The notes under the pieces were generated by a model, which saw only the letters and a list, made by a program, of their open reading frames with translations, had not been told where the DNA came from and did no database searches. This document shows, in pieces, positions 60,488 through 64,000 of a DNA stretch of 64,000 nucleotides (position 1 is its first letter; each line of letters starts with the position of its first letter). The position numbers and the translations under genes are program-made. This stretch comes from Streptomyces sp. ASQP_92 (GTDB lineage Bacteria > Actinomycetota > Actinomycetes > Streptomycetales > Streptomycetaceae). The DNA is taken from positions 248,001-312,000 of the forward strand of contig NZ_JAODUA010000005.1 in the NCBI RefSeq assembly GCF_025399895.1, given 5' to 3'.

Positions 60488-62617
60488 ATGTCTCATCTCC
60501 GCGCACCCGCAGCGCGGCCGGACCGCCGCGAGGGCGGGCGGCACGGCCGCACCACCACCCGGCCGCAGCCCGCCCCCGACGCCGCCCGTTCCGCCCCGGG
60601 GAGCCGGGCGCCGGCGCCCCCCGGGCCGCGCCCGTCGCCCGAGTCCCGCATACGGCCGCAGCTGCTGCGCGCCGCCGTACTGCCCGCCACCGTGGCGGTG
60701 CTGTGCGGCGCGGCCGCCGTCGCCTTCACCCTCCACTCCACCGGCCGCCATCCCTCCGTAGGGCTCTGGGCCACGCTCGCCGGTCTCGCCGCGCTCGCGA
60801 TCGCCGCGCTGGTCGCGGCGGGGATCGGCGCCGACCGGACGGCCAAGACCGTGCTCGGCCGCGCCAACGCGCTGCGCCGGGGCAGCGCCCGCTCGGCCGC
60901 CGACCTCCGTACCGTCGTCGAGGCGCTGCGGCGCGGCGAAGGGCCGCCCGCGCGCGGAACTCCGGCCCAACTGCCGTCGGGGGCCGACGAGTTCGAGCTG
61001 CTCGCGCACGAGCTGACCCGCTCGCACGACGCGGCCGTGGTCGCCGTGGTGCAGGCCTCCCAGCTCTCCAGCAGTGTCGGCAACGAACAGAAGGTCGAGG
61101 TCTTCGTCAACCTCGCCCGCAGGCTCCAGTCCCTCGTGCACCGCGAGATCCAGCTCCTGGACGAGCTGGAGAACGAGGTCGAGGACCCCGAGCTGCTCAA
61201 GGGCCTCTTCCACGTCGACCACCTGGCCACCCGCATCCGCCGGCACGCCGAGAACCTCGCCGTCCTCGGCGGCGCGATCTCCCGCCGCCAGTGGTCCCAC
61301 CCGGTCACCATGACCGAGGTGCTGCGCTCCTCGATCGCGGAGGTCGAGCAGTACCCCCGGGTCAAGCTGGTCCCGCCGATCGACGGCACCCTGCGCGGCC
61401 ACGCCGTCGCCGACGTCATCCACCTCCTCGCCGAACTCGTCGAGAACGCGACCGTCTTCTCCGCCCCGCACACCCAGGTCCTGCTGCGCGCCCAGTTCGT
61501 GACGGCGGGCCTCGCCGTCGAGGTCGAGGACCGGGGCCTGGGCATGCCGGTCACCGAGCAGAACAAGATGAACGCGCTGCTCTCCGACCCCGACCAGGTC
61601 AATGTGGCCCACCTCCTTCAGGACGGCCGCATCGGCCTCTTCGTGGTCTCCGCACTGGCCCGCAGGCACGGCATCGCGGTGCGCCTCCAGACCAACATCT
61701 ACGGCGGAGTCCAGGCCGTACTGGTCCTGCCGCAGGGCCTGTTGGGCGCCGAGCCGGACGGCCTCGACCACCAGGGCCAACCCCAGTCGCAGGCGGCGCA
61801 CGCGGGGGAGCCGGAGGGCGCCGAGCGGCTCGGCGAAAGGGGGGCCTCCCCGCATCTCGCCGGGGCGGGCGAGCCGGTCCCGGCCCCCGCGCCCGCCATC
61901 GCCCCGCCCCACCCGGAACTGGCGCCCGTGCACCAGGAACCGGTCCACCTCGCTCCTCTGCACCAAGAGCCCGCACTCCCGGCGCCCCTGCATCAGGAAC
62001 CCCCGCACCAGGAACCCCGGCACCAGGAGCCCGCACTCCCGGCGCCCCTGCATCCGGAACTCCTGCACCAGGAATCCCAGCACCAGGAGCCCGGACACCG
62101 GGAGCCCCTGTATCAGGAACCCGTACGCCAGGAGGCTCCGCGGCCGGTACCCGAACCGCAGGCGCGGCCCGGCATCGACCTGCCGTCGCCCCGGACGCAC
62201 GTGGCCGAGCCGACCACGGCCGGCCGGGGGAACGGGCCGCTTCCGGTCCGCGCGGCGCACGAGGAGCGGCCCAACCCGGCCTCCGCGTCCCCCGGTGTCC
62301 AGCACGGCACCCCCCCCGAGGCCGCCGAACCCCGGCTGATCACCGCCCCCCGAGTCCAGAACGGAGCCGTGCGCGGCACCATGGGCCGCCCCGATCTGCC
62401 CCGGCGCCGCAGCCAGGAACACCTCGTACCCCAGCTGCGGGACGCGCCCGAACCCCGCAGGAACGACGAACACGCCCTGCACGACCCGGGGTTGATGGCC
62501 GCGTTCCAGCGGGGCATCGGCCTCGCCGAAGCGCAGCAGAGCCACGCAGCACAGCCGACCCACCCCTCCCCCCAGGCGCTCCAGTCGGAAACTGACGCCG
62601 AACACTCCAAGGAGTAG
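60488..62617 (+). CDS. cvnA: Conservon sensor kinase-like protein CvnA with HQEP-rich tail
   Basis: 709 residues. ATG 60488 follows GAGGAC. A disordered N-terminus (1-55), two membrane segments (about 65-90 and 95-115), a helical linker and a histidine-kinase-type ATPase domain (about 250-400: LAELVENATVFS, VEDRGLGM, GRIGLFVVSALARRHG). The last ~300 residues are Pro/Glu/His-rich with irregular HQEP repeats at about residues 478-555. Conservons (CvnA-D) form membrane-associated complexes resembling eukaryotic G-protein systems in Streptomyces. First gene of the four-gene unit. Confidence 0.88.
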   Translation: MSHLRAPAARPDRREGGRHGRTTTRPQPAPDAARSAPGSRAPAPPGPRPSPESRIRPQLLRAAVLPATVAVLCGAAAVAFTLHSTGRHPSVGLWATLAGLAALAIAALVAAGIGADRTAKTVLGRANALRRGSARSAADLRTVVEALRRGEGPPARGTPAQLPSGADEFELLAHELTRSHDAAVVAVVQASQLSSSVGNEQKVEVFVNLARRLQSLVHREIQLLDELENEVEDPELLKGLFHVDHLATRIRRHAENLAVLGGAISRRQWSHPVTMTEVLRSSIAEVEQYPRVKLVPPIDGTLRGHAVADVIHLLAELVENATVFSAPHTQVLLRAQFVTAGLAVEVEDRGLGMPVTEQNKMNALLSDPDQVNVAHLLQDGRIGLFVVSALARRHGIAVRLQTNIYGGVQAVLVLPQGLLGAEPDGLDHQGQPQSQAAHAGEPEGAERLGERGASPHLAGAGEPVPAPAPAIAPPHPELAPVHQEPVHLAPLHQEPALPAPLHQEPPHQEPRHQEPALPAPLHPELLHQESQHQEPGHREPLYQEPVRQEAPRPVPEPQARPGIDLPSPRTHVAEPTTAGRGNGPLPVRAAHEERPNPASASPGVQHGTPPEAAEPRLITAPRVQNGAVRGTMGRPDLPRRRSQEHLVPQLRDAPEPRRNDEHALHDPGLMAAFQRGIGLAEAQQSHAAQPTHPSPQALQSETDAEHSKE

Positions 62618-62624
62618 ATGCACC

Positions 62625-63059
62625 ATGGCGAGCGATGCGCCGACCGGACACGTCTCGGACCTCGACTGGCTGCTGAGCGGACTGGTCCAGCGGGTGCCCT
62701 ACACCCGCAATGCGGTTCTGCTCTCCTCCGACGGCCTGGTGAAGTCCGTTCACGGCCTGGACACCGACAGCGCCGACCACATGGCGGCCCTCGCCTCCGG
62801 GCTCTACTCGCTCGGCCGCAGCGCGGGAGCGCGCTTCGGGGACGGGGGCGAGGTCAGGCAGGTCGTGGTGGAGCTCGACTCCACTCTGCTCTTCGTGTCG
62901 ACCGCGGGTTCTGGGACCTGTCTCGCCGTCCTGGCCGGCCGGGAGGCCGACGCGGCGGTGCTCGGCTACGAGATGGCAATGCTCGTCAAGAGCGTACGGC
63001 CGTATCTCGTCACCCCGGCCAGGCAGGGCGCCGGGGCACCGAGCGGCCTGAGGAGTTGA
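62625..63059 (+). CDS. cvnB: Roadblock/LC7 domain protein CvnB
   Basis: 144 residues. Roadblock fold: LDWLLSGLVQRVPYTRNAVLLSSDG at the N-terminus (in parts) and AVLGYEMAMLVKSVRPYL near the C-terminus. In conservons CvnB is thought to regulate the small GTPase-like CvnD. ATG 62625, seven bases after cvnA stop, with AAGGAG upstream. Confidence 0.9.
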   Translation: MASDAPTGHVSDLDWLLSGLVQRVPYTRNAVLLSSDGLVKSVHGLDTDSADHMAALASGLYSLGRSAGARFGDGGEVRQVVVELDSTLLFVSTAGSGTCLAVLAGREADAAVLGYEMAMLVKSVRPYLVTPARQGAGAPSGLRS

Positions 63060-63061
63060 CC

Positions 63062-63433
63062 GTGGCGGCCCCACAGGACGGGCCGTGGCTCGACGACGCG
63101 GCCGGGCGGTTGATCCGCCCCTACACGGTGAGCAACGGCCGTACGCGGCCGACCGCGACGCTCGATCTGCTCTCGCAGGTCATGGCCACCGGCACAATGC
63201 CCCAGACGCTCCTGGGGCCCGAGCACTCCCAGGCCCTCGGCCTGTGCAAGGGCCCGACCTCGGTGGCGGAGATCTCGGCGCACTTACGACTGCCCGCCGT
63301 CGTCACCAAAGTGGTCCTGTCGGACCTGGTGGACTGCGGGGCGGTGACCGCGCGGGCCCCCCGCTTCCATCACACGCCCACCGACCGATCTCTGCTGGAG
63401 GCAGTGCTCGATGGCCTACGACGACGGCTTTGA
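63062..63433 (+). CDS. cvnC: DUF742 protein CvnC
   Basis: 123 residues. RLIRPYTVSNGRTRPT and the winged-helix-like VAEISAHLRLPAVVTKVVLSDLVD (quoted in parts) mark the DUF742 family. AGGAG lies six bases before GTG 63062; its start is just after the cvnB stop. The conservon role is DNA-binding-like or adaptor; not established. Overlaps cvnD by 23 bp. Confidence 0.9.
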   Translation: MAAPQDGPWLDDAAGRLIRPYTVSNGRTRPTATLDLLSQVMATGTMPQTLLGPEHSQALGLCKGPTSVAEISAHLRLPAVVTKVVLSDLVDCGAVTARAPRFHHTPTDRSLLEAVLDGLRRRL

Positions 63434-64000
63434 CGCCCTGCCCGACGGGGCCGCCGTGGACCTGTTCCCGACCGCGCTGAAGATCCTTGTCGCGGGAGGG
63501 TTCGGGGTCGGCAAGACGACCTTTGTCGGAGCGGTCAGCGAGATCGAACCGCTCTCCACCGAGGAGCTCCTCACCACGGTCAGCGTGGCCCACGACAGCC
63601 TCGAAGGCATCGAGTCCAAGACCACCACCACGGTCGCCATGGACTTCGGCCGCATCACCCTGGACGACCGCCATGTGCTCTATCTGTTCGGCACCCCCGG
63701 CCAGGAGCGCTTCTGGTTCATGTGGGACGAGCTGTCGGAGGGGGCGCTGGGTGCGGTGATCCTCGCCGACACCCGGAGGCTCGACGAGTGCTTCTCCGCC
63801 GTCGACTTCTTCGAGCGGCGGGGAATCGGATTCCTCGTCGCGGTCAACGAGTTCGACGGTTCGTACCGATACGACCCGGAGGAGGTGCGGGCCGCCATAG
63901 ACCTCAAGCCAGAGGTCCCCGTCGTGCTCTGCGACGCCCGCATCGGCAGCTCCGGCATCCGCACGCTGGTCACCCTGGTCCAGCATCTGCTCGCCACCAT
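63411..64000 (+). CDS. cvnD: GTPase-like ATP/GTP-binding protein CvnD, 3' end outside window
   Basis: About 196 residues visible. Walker A GGFGVGKTT with Lys35, switch-like TPGQERF (G3, here FGTPGQER) and a NEFD element in place of NKxD. The sequence is open to the last base of the window, so the end is not seen. Ras-like ATPase/GTPase partner of CvnA-C in the conservon. Confidence 0.92.
   Translation, partial: MAYDDGFDALPDGAAVDLFPTALKILVAGGFGVGKTTFVGAVSEIEPLSTEELLTTVSVAHDSLEGIESKTTTTVAMDFGRITLDDRHVLYLFGTPGQERFWFMWDELSEGALGAVILADTRRLDECFSAVDFFERRGIGFLVAVNEFDGSYRYDPEEVRAAIDLKPEVPVVLCDARIGSSGIRTLVTLVQHLLAT

Overview
This window looks like a chromosomal piece of a Streptomyces or close relative. 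The evidence is the very high GC content, GTG as well as ATG starts, translationally coupled gene chains with GTGA or ATGA overlaps, a four-gene conservon, and a complete hopanoid gene set. From memory the gene order matches the S. coelicolor region around SCO6731 to SCO6771 (MerR regulator, Idi, CDF transporter, CDP-alcohol cluster, hopanoid cluster). That synteny is a recollection and was not searched. No tRNA, rRNA, CRISPR array, insertion sequence or prophage is visible.

Layout. Bases 1-3156: the end of a fatty acid oxidation gene, a 58-bp tandem repeat, a MerR regulator with a readable promoter, a secreted sphingomyelinase and a stand-alone ATP synthase b-like membrane protein. Bases 3644-11514: an MpaB-type oxygenase, a LacI regulator preceded by five GAGAGCGCTCTC-type operator sites at about 58-bp intervals, a secreted M1 aminopeptidase, a secreted S15 peptidase, a D-amino acid oxidase-like protein and an orphan type II thioesterase. 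Bases 11884-22696: ABC-F ATPase, Tex, an SCO6745-type protein, two DJ-1/PfpI proteins (one carrying an AraC HTH), enoyl-CoA hydratase, an HdeD-like membrane protein, a small ATP-binding protein, Idi and a CDF transporter.

Bases 23118-30083 hold a tightly coupled seven-gene operon. It encodes a two-domain CDP-alcohol phosphotransferase, a nucleotidyltransferase, an sn-glycerol-1-phosphate dehydrogenase-like enzyme, a second CDP-alcohol phosphotransferase lacking its last conserved Asp, a family 2 glycosyltransferase and a TagGH-like ABC exporter. I infer a pathway that makes and exports a polyol-phosphate glycolipid or wall polymer of unknown structure. It is the best candidate here for an undescribed system. 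Bases 30422-42227 are the hopanoid cluster: a candidate leader ORF, hpnC, hpnD, a 46-codon small gene, hpnE, a polyprenyl diphosphate synthase, squalene-hopene cyclase, hpnG, hpnH, dxs and a PLP aminotransferase. These cover isoprenoid supply, squalene formation, cyclisation and C35 side-chain assembly. Idi, 9 kb upstream, could add to precursor supply.

Bases 42250-54555 hold mostly single-gene units: a cupin regulator with a double palindrome, a 56-residue membrane protein, a tyrosine-type phosphatase, GH36 alpha-galactosidase, an erythromycin-esterase-like protein behind a MerR-type dyad, an SGNH hydrolase, an SDR, a lipoprotein deacetylase, GNATs, an MBL hydrolase, a DCC-type protein and a cupin/zinc-ribbon protein. 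Bases 54556-64000: a second dispersed-repeat locus, a PaaI thioesterase, a bifunctional penicillin-binding protein, a two-component pair with a divergent membrane protein, and a conservon (cvnA-B-C-D) that runs off the end.
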